NCBI GenBank assembly: GCA_027919835.1
Contig: JANVFP010000010.1
Coordinates: 124,001-188,000 of the forward strand
Source of the DNA: Lentinula raphanica
Taxonomy: Eukaryota > Basidiomycota > Agaricomycetes > Agaricales > Omphalotaceae
Length of the DNA: 64,000 nucleotides
Direction: 5' to 3'
How positions within the stretch are numbered: position 1 is the first letter of the stretch; every line of letters begins with the position of its first letter. Under the pieces are notes generated by a model that saw only the letters and a program-made list of their open reading frames with translations, was not told the DNA's origin and searched no databases. Made by a program: the position numbers and the translations under genes. Of this stretch, positions 15,250 through 24,685 are shown one piece after another.

Positions 15250-17160
15250 TTAGCGCTGAGTACCTCGTACAAATCCTTCGGATTGACGGAAAGTCTGTAT
15301 ATATCCTTCACATTCCAGCATCATCTGTATATGTTATGAGCTATTGTCAACAAGAAAGCAGTATCCTTGGTATGCGTACATCTTCTGTCATGTTATACAC
15401 ATCAGATCCAGGCCTGTTGTACATCATTGCGTTGGCGAACATCAGGTAGATATCCCGCTGAAACTCCAACGAGTTCGAGATAGCGCCATCCTTTATCTTG
15501 GACTTGATAGTCTTGAGATCCATAGGTCGCTTGACGATTTCGTGATAATCTGGCGCTTCCGAGTTTTTGATGGGGTTGTGGAAGATGGCACCATTTCGGT
15601 GAGCAGATATTTGGGAATGAAGCATGCCGATGACATTTTGGAAACGCTTCGAAGCTTGAGTATCCTGGCGGCGTGGTCGAGATGAGGAGGGAAGCTCTAG
15701 GATACAGCAATTGCGATTGATACGGTGCATTGATTGTATACGAGTACACCACGTACCGTCTTCATCATCTATGAGCTCCGAATCAGCGCGTAAACGCCTT
15801 GTTTCTCGTGGGTTGTCATCTGAGAATGAAGCCCTGCGTTTACCTAGATTCGATGTGAGAATTTGGATATAATGTAAAACGGATGGAACAGTCAAAGCAC
15901 ACACCTTGACGCCTTGAGACCTCGTCTGGTGCGGGAGAAGCCTCTCCATCGACTGTTCCTGGTGTTTGCACCAACTCTTCCGTGGTGTTATCAGTCGCTT
16001 CTGGTGCCATATCTGCATCTGCATCGAGCACAGGAGTTCTTTGCGAGCGACGACTTTTCCTGGTTGGAAGAGGAGTACTGGCCTTGCGTTGGCGTTTAGC
16101 TGCTTCTAAAACGACCATTAGGATATCTCGAATTCGCTGTTTATCTCGATTAATGACTACTCACTTGCCCGACGTGCCTTTTGGAGTGGCTCATCTCCCG
16201 AATTAACACCCTCTTGGTCGACAGCTTCGTTCTGGTCTTGTTCGGGCTCCGCGGTCCATTCATGAGGTGTAGTGGCCTGACTGGCACGAGAGACGTCATC
16301 TTCTGTGTTGTCGATGAATGCCTCAGCAGCATCCTGTTGTGTGATCTCGTTTCCCAATGTTTCATCCAGAGGTGCGGGTGTGTTTTGGTCATTTGGGATA
16401 GCCAAGGACTCGACTTCTTCCATCTCTCCTTTGCTCTTGTCCATGACTTCGCTCTCAGGAGCTGCCGCTTCTTCCTCGGGATCGAGGTCCATTTTGGTTT
16501 CGTCCTGGTTGGACGGTTGATAATGATTAATTAATAGTCTGATGGATACGCACTGGAGGGGCAGTTTTGGCATTGTTCTTTAGCTCTTCTATTTCCGACA
16601 ATACCTTCCTGGCGACGATAGAGGTGTCAGGGATTCTCCTCGATGAGAACTACCGACGCACTTGAACTTCTGCTCCTCGACACTAATCAAATCTCTGAGT
16701 TCGAGAACGCGAGCCTCGTAGTATATCTGTGCAAGCTTGCGATTGAGCGGAGCTGGAATCAATGTTAACCATTGAACGTTCGAGGTTTGGGCGGACGCGT
16801 ACAGTGTCTCTCATTGTCCTCGTCTGTTCTGGGATGTAAATCAGCATGTTGTTTGCAATGTAAGCCTGGATACTTGCATTTCCAAAGCAGCATCATTCCT
16901 CATTTGCTTGTACAACGCTTCACATGTCTAGCGAGAAATTTTGAATTAGGGTCATTCAGCAGATTTGCTTGACCGACCTGAGCAGTGAAGAACGACTTTG
17001 GATGTTGGAGGAGAGGATGCTTTGAAAGCAGTTTTGCCACTGCAGACCATGATGAAGCACCGAATTCGTATACGGATTGAGCAAGGATTAAACAGTCAAG
17101 TTTAGAGAGAGAAGAGAGTTCAGGATCTGGTTGGTTTCGCCTTGTGAGCCGGGTACTCAT
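15250..17160 (-). CDS. BRD8-like bromodomain protein (NuA4-type subunit)
   Basis: The N-terminus (MSTRLTRRNQPDPE) leads into a SANT-like segment, LDCLILAQSVYEFGASSWSA, as in the animal TIP60/NuA4 subunit BRD8. A helical region (LNRKLAQIYYEARVLELR) and a long acidic, disordered middle (DLDPEEEAAAPESE and following) come next. Near the C-terminus is a bromodomain: FQNVIGMLHSQISAHRNGAIF, then APDYHEIVKRPMDLKTIK and ANAMMYNRPGSDVYNMTED. The asparagine in MMYNRP is the acetyl-lysine contact. The last exon (MMLECEGYIQTFRQ) ends at 15250. In the TIP60 complex BRD8 sits with TRRAP, so its convergent placement beside TRA1 is notable. Introns are short; the last one lies at about 15,317-15,369. Alternative names used in fungi differ, so no symbol is given. 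The start at 17160 lies 178 bp from the divergent GH16 gene. Confidence 0.82.
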
Positions 17161-17284
17161 GGAGGAGTCGGAAGAAAATATTCACGCGATGGAATCCCAC
17201 CACGGTTTGCATCTTCCGTGTACTCTTCTACATCCTGAATGTTATCTTTCAACCATCAGAGATGGGATCACTAATTTCAACGTG

Positions 17285-17291
17285 TTATAAA
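17285..17291 (+). promoter_or_regulatory. TATA box of the GH16 gene
   Basis: TTATAAA lies 48 bp before the GH16 start codon at 17339, a usable distance for a fungal core promoter. The reading is by sequence and spacing only. Confidence 0.45.
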
Positions 17292-17338
17292 CCCCTCCCT
17301 TTGTTTTTCTCTTTTTCGCTCAAGTTCTGTGCCACCCA

Positions 17339-18836
17339 ATGCTTATGGTGATGCTGAAGGGCCTCCTGCTATCTGGATTTTTTTCGCTCTCTCTTGCTAT
17401 CTATCTTCCCGTGCGTGAATACTCAGGGACTGACTTTTTCTCAGCATGGGATTACTACGGCTATATAGATAACACTACTTGGGGTCAGTCTTCTCTCATT
17501 GATCTCCCAGTCTCTAACTCTCTTCCAGGAAACGTCACTTATGTTGACCAGAACACTGGCACCTCTCAAGGACTCACATACATCGATCCAGCTACAGGAC
17601 ATGCTATCATCAAAGTCGATAATACAACAAACATACCTGCCGCCACAACAGTCAATAGAAATTCTGTACGTAGAAATAATGTTTTACTTCTTTCTTCGTT
17701 TTTTTTTATCCCCCTTCTATCAGGTCAAACTAACCACCAAGGATGCCTATCCCCTTGGGAGCCTCATCGTCATCGACGTCTCCCATATCCCCTACGGCTG
17801 TTCCGTCTGGCCCTCATTCTGGACCCTCGGCACCGGCCTCCTCTGGCCACTTGCTGGTGAGATCGACATTATAGAAGCTATCAACAACCTCCAAGCCAAC
17901 CAATACGCGCTCCATACCACTCCCGGCTGTTACCTTGCGTCCAACTCGTTCCAGTCAGGGAACACGCTCCAAACCGATTGCTCGACGGGTCAAGGGTGTT
18001 TGGTTCAGGAAACGAAGCCGAATAGTTTCGGGAGCGGGTTCGCCCAGGCAGGTGGAGGTGTTTTTGCTACACAGTTGGACGTTAGTGGGATCTATATGTG
18101 GTTTTGGTCGGTAAGTGAAAGATGTATGTATCACCGCTGGCTTCGAGAAGGGCTAATGGACGTATGTCTTTTTGTTAGCGCTCGGATATACCTGCGTCAA
18201 TATCTCAAGCAAACAGCTCCTCCACTATGAACCTCACTGATTGGGGTACACCAACAGCTGCTTATCCTTCGAGTGCATGTAATATCACGCAGTATTTTCA
18301 ACCTCAGAACCTTGTTCTCGATATCACTCTTTGCGGTGTATGGTATGCTTTGACCAATCTTGTTCTTATTCATACTCCTCGATACTCATGAGATTTCTCA
18401 TACAGGGCTGGGGTACCCTCTATCTACAACTCGACGGGATGTTCAGGACAATGTGTAAGCACGTTTGTTCTTCTCCTAGTCTCTGCTACTCATCTGCCTT
18501 TTTCCTGAACCCCAGATCGACAACGTCATTGGAAGCGGAAACCCTATCTACAACGATGCCTATTGGGATATTTCCTACATCCGGACGTATCTCGCAAGTA
18601 CAACTACTGATACCTCTGGTGACTCATCATCATCCTCCACATCCTCCGCATCCTCCGTGTTGTCATCATCCTCATCGTCTTCGCCGTCACCCTCAGCATC
18701 GTCGGCTAGCTCAGGTAACGATGGATCTGTCGCAAGTAACGCAGCGCAACCGTTTTCGTGGTGTACTTCAGTATTGCCATGGTCAACGATCGCAACGGCG
18801 CCACTTTGCTTAGGAATATGGACTTTGCTTTTGTGA
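17339..18836 (+). CDS. Secreted glycoside hydrolase family 16 protein with Ser-rich tail
   Basis: A spliced gene for a cell-wall glucan-acting enzyme. The start at 17339 gives a signal peptide (MLMVMLKGLLLSGFFSLSLA). The mature protein begins with YSGTDFFSAWDYYGYIDNTTWG, typical of fungal GH16 laminarinase-like proteins. The catalytic signature EIDIIEAIN lies at 17869-17895; the two glutamates are the expected nucleophile and acid/base. A downstream core includes SIYNSTGCSGQC and NDAYWDISYIRTYL. The C-terminus is serine-rich (about 18620-18715) and ends in a hydrophobic tail (PLCLGIWTLLL), which suggests a GPI anchor and cell-wall location. At least five introns of about 45-65 nt are needed; the first splits TWG|NVTY. 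GH16 members cleave or transglycosylate beta-1,3- or mixed-linked glucans; substrate cannot be told here. The 3' half from 18018 was copied downstream in a tandem duplication. Confidence 0.88.
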
Positions 18837-19166
18837 TTCACGATGTGTGACGTTGAGTCCGGGTTGTTATGTGTACTCGTATGTTATACTGTATGTATCT
18901 TTGCTTCGCTGGTGTAACTGCGTTGGACTCATATTATGGTGTTTGTATATTTTATCGAACAATGTTTATGAAACGAGGCTGCTTGGTCTATCGATGCAGA
19001 CGGCTAGCGAGGCCAAAGCAGTGCGACTGCTAACTCTGGACTATAGATGTAGAGTCGCAGACGGCTAGGTAGTTGTCCCTTCTGGTTAACTAGCTGTCAT
19101 GTCACTCACGCTCATCGAGGCTCTGCATTTTGTAGAAAATCATTATTCAATAGTACTGTATGTTTG

Positions 19167-19664
19167 CTAGTCGATAGCGCTTCGGCGAACCCTAACCATT
19201 CTCTTTTTCTTAGGAACAACGTCCTCGACCTCAACCATTCTCTTCCTATTATTATTGCTGTCTTCAATATGCGAGTCCCCACATAGTATCGCAGACGCAT
19301 AGTCACCGCCAGCAGGTGCATCCGGATATGCCTTGACGCATGCTGAAATCACGAATGGACCAGTCAGAAAAGAGATTCTTGAAAAAATACAAACAGCAGG
19401 CTGAGACTTACTTCCTTCATAAACAACTTTATCGTCCTCTGGGTCTGTCTGTCCTGAGACGCCATAGTACTTGCAGCTACTGCCCTCATGGTGATCAGAG
19501 TTGTTTGGACCATTACATGCCAGCACTGAACATGTGTTTGTTAGATGCCACTGGCCCGTTTGATTAAAATGCAACTTACATGAGGTCTCCGCAATGGCAT
19601 CTGCTGTCCTCGCCAGGAGTAGAACAAAGATAATCGAAAAGGATATGCAAGCAAAGAAGCGCAT
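19167..19664 (-). CDS. Small secreted cysteine-containing protein, copy A
   Basis: A three-exon gene: 19580-19664, 19412-19525 and 19167-19342, total 124 residues. The start at 19664 gives a signal peptide (MRFFACISFSIIFVLLLARTADA). The mature part contains four cysteines in the pattern LAC, CKYYG, TCVKA, ILCGD. The C-terminus is rich in basic residues with two related blocks, RKRMVEVE and KKRMVRVRR, which resemble dibasic processing sites. I do not recognise the family by function. It is a paralogue of the gene at 21883-22316: exon 1 has the same length (85 nt) and both introns have the same phase (1). Proteins of this kind are often called effector-like in fungi, but no role can be read from the sequence. 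Confidence 0.75.
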   Translation of the reverse strand: MRFFACISFSIIFVLLLARTADAIAETSCKLHFNQTGQWHLTNTCSVLACNGPNNSDHHEGSSCKYYGVSGQTDPEDDKVVYEGSKSQPAVCIFSRISFLTGPFVISACVKAYPDAPAGGDYASAILCGDSHIEDSNNNRKRMVEVEDVVPKKKRMVRVRRSAID

Positions 19665-19846
19665 GATGAAGGGGTTGAATAGCGAGTTTGCGGACGAAAG
19701 AAGAGACAAGAGAATGTGAACAGACCAGCTGTTTCGTTGGGAGGAAGTGAGAAACGTATCCTGTCCTCTATCCAGCTTTTACATGAGACATTTGTATGCC
19801 ATCAGATGAACGCCGTAAAAGGATAAAAGCCTCTTGTTTGGAACAG

Positions 19847-20046
19847 ATATGTGCTCCGCTATCCGAGCCTCAAGAGATCTGATACAAGCTGTGTATAGAG
19901 AATATGAGTGAGTTTGGCTGGGGCTTCGCCCTGCGCTCGCGGGCAACAAGCGCACAAAGAGCAAGCCTGGAGTCTGAGCAGACTGTAAAGGCTGGGTGGG
20001 TGGGCCTGACGAATGTACGCGCGACGATGAGAGGCAGGAAGTAAGA
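19847..20046. other. Block present in unit A but absent from unit B
   Basis: About 200 bp that interrupt an alignment which is otherwise good on both sides (tgtttggaacag before, gaagcttgaaggc after). It is GC-rich around 19915-19950. No gene, tRNA promoter boxes or terminal repeats are visible. It is either an insertion in A or a deletion from B; end points are approximate. Confidence 0.5.
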
Positions 20047-20355
20047 AGCCTGCTTCGCATGTTTTGAAGCTTGAAGGCAGACGAGTCACGACGGCTATAA
20101 CTTTAAGCCCGTATAAGCCAGGATAAACCAGGATAAACCCCTCCAACGCATCAATACTCCTTGAATCTTGAGCTTGATGGTTACCCCCTTCGTATCTCAA
20201 ATTTCAAGTTTCATGCCGCAAATTCGCTGAGTGCGTGAGGATGAACAGAATCGTTGTTCTGTGGATGGACTTTAGTAGACAAGGCGCTCTGGTGGACGAT
20301 GGAAGTTTCGAGATAGTTTGAGATACCACAGCCCCTCTAAAGCTTGTCTTGCATG

Positions 20356-20374
20356 AGTCTGCCTACGGGAGACT
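20356..20374. repeat. Short hairpin, copy 1
   Basis: agtctgcctacgggagact forms an 8-bp stem with one mismatch around a 3-nt loop. An almost identical hairpin occurs at 29503-29521, about 9 kb away, with shared flanking bases (atg before, and a following). Confidence 0.45.
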
Positions 20375-20685
20375 ACAGCGTCTCTTCGTTGGATCAGAGA
20401 TGCAGGGACACTGACGGTGAGGCCATATAACCTAGACTCTACTAGTAGATTCAGAAAAGCTGAGTGAGCGTCGGCTCGGCAGTAGCTGACATTTGCAGAA
20501 AAAAGTTGGCTTACGGGTTATGTCACTGGAGGTCACTGGTCAGGCTATATCTATGGAGATTTGGTGAAAAGAGGTTTTAAGACGACTCGCGAAGTTGCCA
20601 GGTTTCTGGTAAGCATTGATTGTCATGCGTGGTCCTGTAAGGATAGTCAATATACGAGTCTGACTAGGGAGACTAGGTTGCTGGC

Positions 20686-20786
20686 TGGAATGAGAACGTA
20701 TAGGGCGCCTAAACAGCGCTTGCAAACTCTTGGCTTCATCTCCCACCATGGCCACAGTCTGACCAGTTCATATCCTATCACAGATT
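20686..20786 (+). repeat. Repeat R, copy 1
   Basis: About 100 bp including gtatagggcgcctaaacagc and ccacagtctgaccagttcat, ending in cagatt. Two more copies lie at 22993-23116 and 24556-24685. This copy closes tandem unit A and is followed at once by GH16-derived sequence. Confidence 0.8.
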
Positions 20787-21604
20787 CCGAATAGGTTCGG
20801 GAGCGGGTTCGCGCAGGCAGGTGGAGGTGTTTTTGCTACACAGTTGGACGTTAGTGGGATTTATGTTGGTTTTGGTCGGTAAGTGAAAGGTGAATTTATT
20901 TTCGCTGGTTTCGAGAAGGGCTAATGGACGTATGTCTTTTTGTTAGCGTTCGGATATACCTGCGTCGATATCTCAAGCAAACAGCTCCTCCACTATGAAC
21001 CTCACTGATTGGGATACACCAACAGCTGCTTATCCTTCGAGTGCATGTAATATCACGCAGTATTTCCAACCTCAGAACCTTGTTCTCGATATCACTCTTT
21101 GCGGTGTATGGTATGCATTGACCAATCTTGTTCTTATCCATAATCCTCGATACTCATGAGATTTCTCATACAGGGCTGGGGTACCCTCTATCTACAACTC
21201 GACGGGATGTTCAGGACAATGTGTAAGCACGTTTGTTCTTCTCCTAGTCTCTGCTACTCATCTACCTTTTTCCTTAACCCCAGATCGACAACGTCATTGG
21301 AAGCGGAAACCCTATCTACAACGATGCCTATTGGGATATTTCCTACATCCGGACGTATCTCGCAAGTACAACTACTGATACCTCTGGTGACTCATCATCA
21401 TCCTCCACATCCTCCGCATCCTCCGTGTTGTCATCATCCTCATCGTCTTCGCCGTCACCCTCAGCATCGTCGGCTGGCTCAGGTAACGATGGATCCGTCG
21501 CAAGTAACGCAGCGCAACCGTCTTCGTGGCGTACTTCAACATTGCCATGGTCAACGATCGCAACGGCGCCATTTTGCTTAGGAATATGGACTTTCCTTTT
21601 GTGA
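20787..21604 (+). pseudogene. Truncated, frameshifted copy of the GH16 3' half
   Basis: Matches GH16 bases 18018-18836, including introns and the serine-rich tail, and ends at the same TGA. It lacks the start, signal peptide and the EIDIIE catalytic site. Near 20860 it reads gggatttatgttgg where the intact gene reads gggatctatatgtgg, a net loss of one base that shifts the frame. It has no promoter of its own apart from repeat R. It is best read as a by-product of the tandem duplication. Confidence 0.85.
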
Positions 21605-21882
21605 TTCACGATGTGTGACGTTGAGTCGTATGTTATACTCTATGTATCTTTGGTTCGCTGGTGTAACTGCGTTGGACTCATATTATGGTGCTTGTATATT
21701 CTATCGAACTACGTTTTCGAAACGAGGCTGCTTGGTTCTGCTTGGTCTATATCGGTGCAGACGGCTAGCGAGGCCAAGATAGTTGTCTTCGTATCACTCA
21801 CGCTCATTCAGGCTCTGCATTCTGTAGAAAATCATCTCATCATCATTCAATCGTATGTTTGCTAGTCAATAGCGCTTCCTTC

Positions 21883-22316
21883 CTAACGGCGAACTCTAAC
21901 CATTCTTTTACTCTGAGAAACAACGCGGTTGCCATCGCAGGACAAATAATCATACTCAGAGTCCGCTGCTTTTTTTGTTTGGCATGCTAAGATATCCTTG
22001 GTGTCAGAAAAGACAGATGTTTGAACCGAAATCTGAGACGTACTTCCTGCCCATTCTACTTTGGCTGTCGCACTCGTATAGGACCTGCCATAAAACTCGC
22101 AACCATCGCCGAGTTTTTTGTGTCCGTTATTTGGGGGTCCACATGCCAAGTCTGAATGAATGCATAGCACGGATTGATGTTTGTCAACAAGAGTTTGCAA
22201 ATGGCCAAAAAAAAATTACAATGCAACTCACCTGCATTTTCTGCGACAGCATTCGCTGCACTTGCCATGAGTAGAACGATGGCGAGTGAAGAGAAAATGA
22301 AAGCAAAGAAGCGCAT
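21883..22316 (-). CDS. Small secreted cysteine-containing protein, copy B
   Basis: Paralogue of the gene at 19167-19664. Exons are 22232-22316, 22044-22151 and 21883-21986, total 98 residues, with the same intron phases as copy A. The signal peptide is MRFFAFIFSSLAIVLLMASAANA. Four cysteines keep the framework (LAC, CEFYG, TCQTK, LSCDG), while most residues between them differ. The C-terminus is SQSKRMVRVRR, matching the final basic block of copy A but without its first repeat. The reading frame is intact and splice sites are good, so it is probably functional. Function unknown. Confidence 0.72.
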
Positions 22317-22992
22317 GATGCAGTAGTTGAATAGCGGGACAAAAACAGGAAAACAGAGAAGAGAATGTGAACAGACCAGCTGTTTCGTTGGGAAGAAGTG
22401 AGAAACGTATCCTGTTCTCGATCGAGCTTTTAAAGGTGTTTGCTGGGCATTTGTATGCCATCAGGTGAGCGCCGTAGAAGGATAAAAGCTTGTTTGAAAC
22501 AGGGCTTGTTTTGAAACTTGAAGGCGGACGACGTCTAAACCAGGATAAACCCCTCCAACGCACCAATACTCCCTGATGACTACCCCCTTCGCATCTCCAA
22601 TTTCAAGTTTCATGTCAGAAATTTGGTAGGTCCGTGCAGATGAAGAGAGGTTCCAGTAGGTCGTTGTTCTGTGGATGGACTTACTAGCTGTAGTAGACGA
22701 GTCATTCTGGTGGACGATGGAAGTTTTGAGATAGTGGTTTGAGAAGGTTTGAGTCTTTGAGATACCACAGCGTCTCTTCGTTGGATCAGAGATGCAGGGA
22801 TACCGACGGAGAGATGTAACCTAGTAGATTCAGAAAAGCTGAGTGAGCGTCGGCTCGGCAGTAGCTGACATTTGCAGAAAAAAAAGTTGGCTTATGGGCT
22901 ATGTCAGGCTATGAATGTGGAGATTTGGCAAAAAGAAAAAAAAAAAAGAGTTTCAAGACGAGGCGAAGTTTGTTGCCAGGAGGCTTAGGCCA

Positions 22993-23116
22993 GGTTGCCC
23001 AATGGTGTGAGTTGGCTGGAATACGTATAGGGCGCCTGAACAGCGCTTGCCAACTCTTACTAGCTTGATCTCCCACCATAACCACAGTCTGACCAGCTCA
23101 TATCCTATCACAGATT
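22993..23116 (+). repeat. Repeat R, copy 2
   Basis: Starts at gttgcccaatggtgtgag and ends at cctatcacagatt. It closes tandem unit B. It is more like copy 3 than copy 1 in its first 40 bases, which copy 1 lacks. Confidence 0.8.
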
Positions 23117-24555
23117 GCTTGAGCCGTCGAGAGTTGTTTGACATTGAGAGCAGGAATCAGCGTTGAGTTGAAGTATGTAGAGGCTAAGCGCTCAAAGTAA
23201 ACGCGCTGGTCATGCATGATGACAAACCACTTCAACAAAAGCGTGACATGCTCTCTGTCACTCTATCGCTCTCTCTTTCTCTCTTTCTCTCATCTACCTT
23301 CATTCTTCTCTCATGCCACCTCACTCACCTCAAGCCCTTCTTTCACCCTCACGTGAGTTGGAGGCTCACAAGGCTCACAAGGCTTCAGGATGTAAGTCTT
23401 CAAGCTGAATTACCCTCTCCTCCCCTTTGCTCTGCCTCTTGACCTCAGCTGTGAGCACTGCCGATGCTCATACGCTCGGTGCAGCGGCCCTATGCTATGC
23501 TATGGCCATCACCCCGTCCTTGGGGAGATGGAGAATGGCAAGCATAGTGGCGCGCTATGCTCAGGGGCAGACTTTGCACGCTTCTCCGTGTGTTTCTGCG
23601 ATTTTCAGACACGCCGCTGACTATGCTTCGTTTAGATGGGTTCCGAGTTCTTCGAAGTAAGAAGGAATACAGTGGGTTCTCCCGTGGTCCAGACATCGTG
23701 CTGTCAGGTCTCAACGCTGTACAGCTTCTTACCTTTGGGCTCAAGTTGCAGGAAGACACATATCTGCTTGATGACGCTGACGAGATTGTGCCTCCCGCCG
23801 CAAGGATTCCACCGCCGTGTTCGAGTCGACCGAGTCCTTGACACCCTCAAGCCCTTTCCAAGCTCTTCACTGATGCGTCCCTTCTTCTGTCCTTGGGTGA
23901 GCTATCTAACGGTCCTCTTCCGAAACGAGCCAAGACGACGTCTCATCTTTCACCAACCGCCCCCTCCCAAGCTTCTGGAAAGTCACGGCAAAAGACTCAG
24001 CATCGAGCCAAACGCCGTGACGCTCGCTCAGCATAGCAGATGGCTCTAGGCTCTGTTGTAAAAGCTGTAGCCCGACGGCGGGTTGATGAGGCTCAGATTG
24101 AGGTGTGTGCTGCTGCTGCCAATGTCTTTTCCCGAGGTGCTTGGTCCGCATCCCGTACTACCCGTCTACCGCCGCCGCAGATCGTTGCTAGCAAGGACGT
24201 CTTTGACCTGTCAGGTCTACAGCTCATTGAGTGGGATGGATCTACTCATTCGAACATTCCTATAGCCGCCCATGAGCATCGTTCTTCTATCGCTTTCTTC
24301 ATACCCTCAGGTTTAGGTTGGTGGTATCAAAATGACTACATGTCAGACAAGGGTTTCAAGGCTCAAGCAACTGGCAAGCAGCTTCAGGCTTGGAAGGATC
24401 AATGTTCAAGGCTTTGGGAGGTTGGTCTAGAGCTGCTGCAGTGCTAGCAGCTGTATATAGCCCCTTCGACTCAGTAAATATAACCAGTCGCATCAATATT
24501 GGGCAGGTAGAAATATATGACGATGTCATAAAACTTACGATTTGACTCGTTGGCA
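23117..24555. other. Inserted segment with degenerate open frames
   Basis: 1.4 kb between repeat R copies 2 and 3. It contains a pyrimidine tract (ctctctttctctctttctct region, 23263-23300) and open frames such as 23427-23660, 23557-23841 and 24040-24447 that may be parts of one decayed gene. The last frame includes FDLSGLQLIEWDG. This faintly recalls repetitive Agaricomycete genes of unknown function, but that is an impression from memory, not a match. No terminal inverted repeats or target duplications could be found. A TE-derived or decayed gene is the best guess. Confidence 0.3.
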
Positions 24556-24685
24556 GTTGCCCAATGGTGTGAGTTGGCTGGAATTCCGAATACGTATAGG
24601 GCGCCTAAACAGCGCTTGCCAACTCTTACTAGCTTGATCTCCCACCATGACCACAGTCTGACCAGTTCATATCTTATAACAGATT
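24556..24685 (+). repeat. Repeat R, copy 3
   Basis: Starts at gttgcccaatggtgtgag and ends at cttataacagatt. It keeps gggcgcctaaacagcgcttg and ccacagtctgaccagttcat. Downstream sequence differs from that after copies 1 and 2. Confidence 0.8.

Larger units (their letters stand above)
18018..20786. repeat. Tandem duplication, unit A
   Basis: Upstream copy of a head-to-tail direct repeat. It begins inside the GH16 gene at ccgaatag and ends at cctatcacagatt, where unit B begins at the very next base. It holds the GH16 3' half, a 330-bp spacer (18837-19166), a minus-strand small secreted protein gene and about 1.1 kb of non-coding DNA. By eye the GH16 part is about 98% identical to unit B. Unit A carries an extra GC-rich block of roughly 200 bp at 19847-20046 that unit B lacks. 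Confidence 0.9.
20787..23116. repeat. Tandem duplication, unit B
   Basis: Downstream copy of the direct repeat. It holds a GH16 3' fragment, a second small secreted protein gene (21883-22316) and non-coding DNA, and ends with repeat R copy 2. Similarity to unit A is high in the GH16 fragment, the spacer and the promoter side of the secreted-protein gene, and low inside that gene's exons. The stretch 22317-23116 has no gene that I can support. Confidence 0.9.

Noticed and set aside
17339..23116. Biosynthetic gene cluster
   Set aside because: The island has only a hydrolase, small secreted proteins and repeats; no synthase, P450 or transporter is seen.
24040..24447. Transposase or reverse transcriptase in the 23-24 kb segment
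   Set aside because: No catalytic motif (DDE, YxDD, RNase H) is present; only a weak impression of a repetitive gene family remains.
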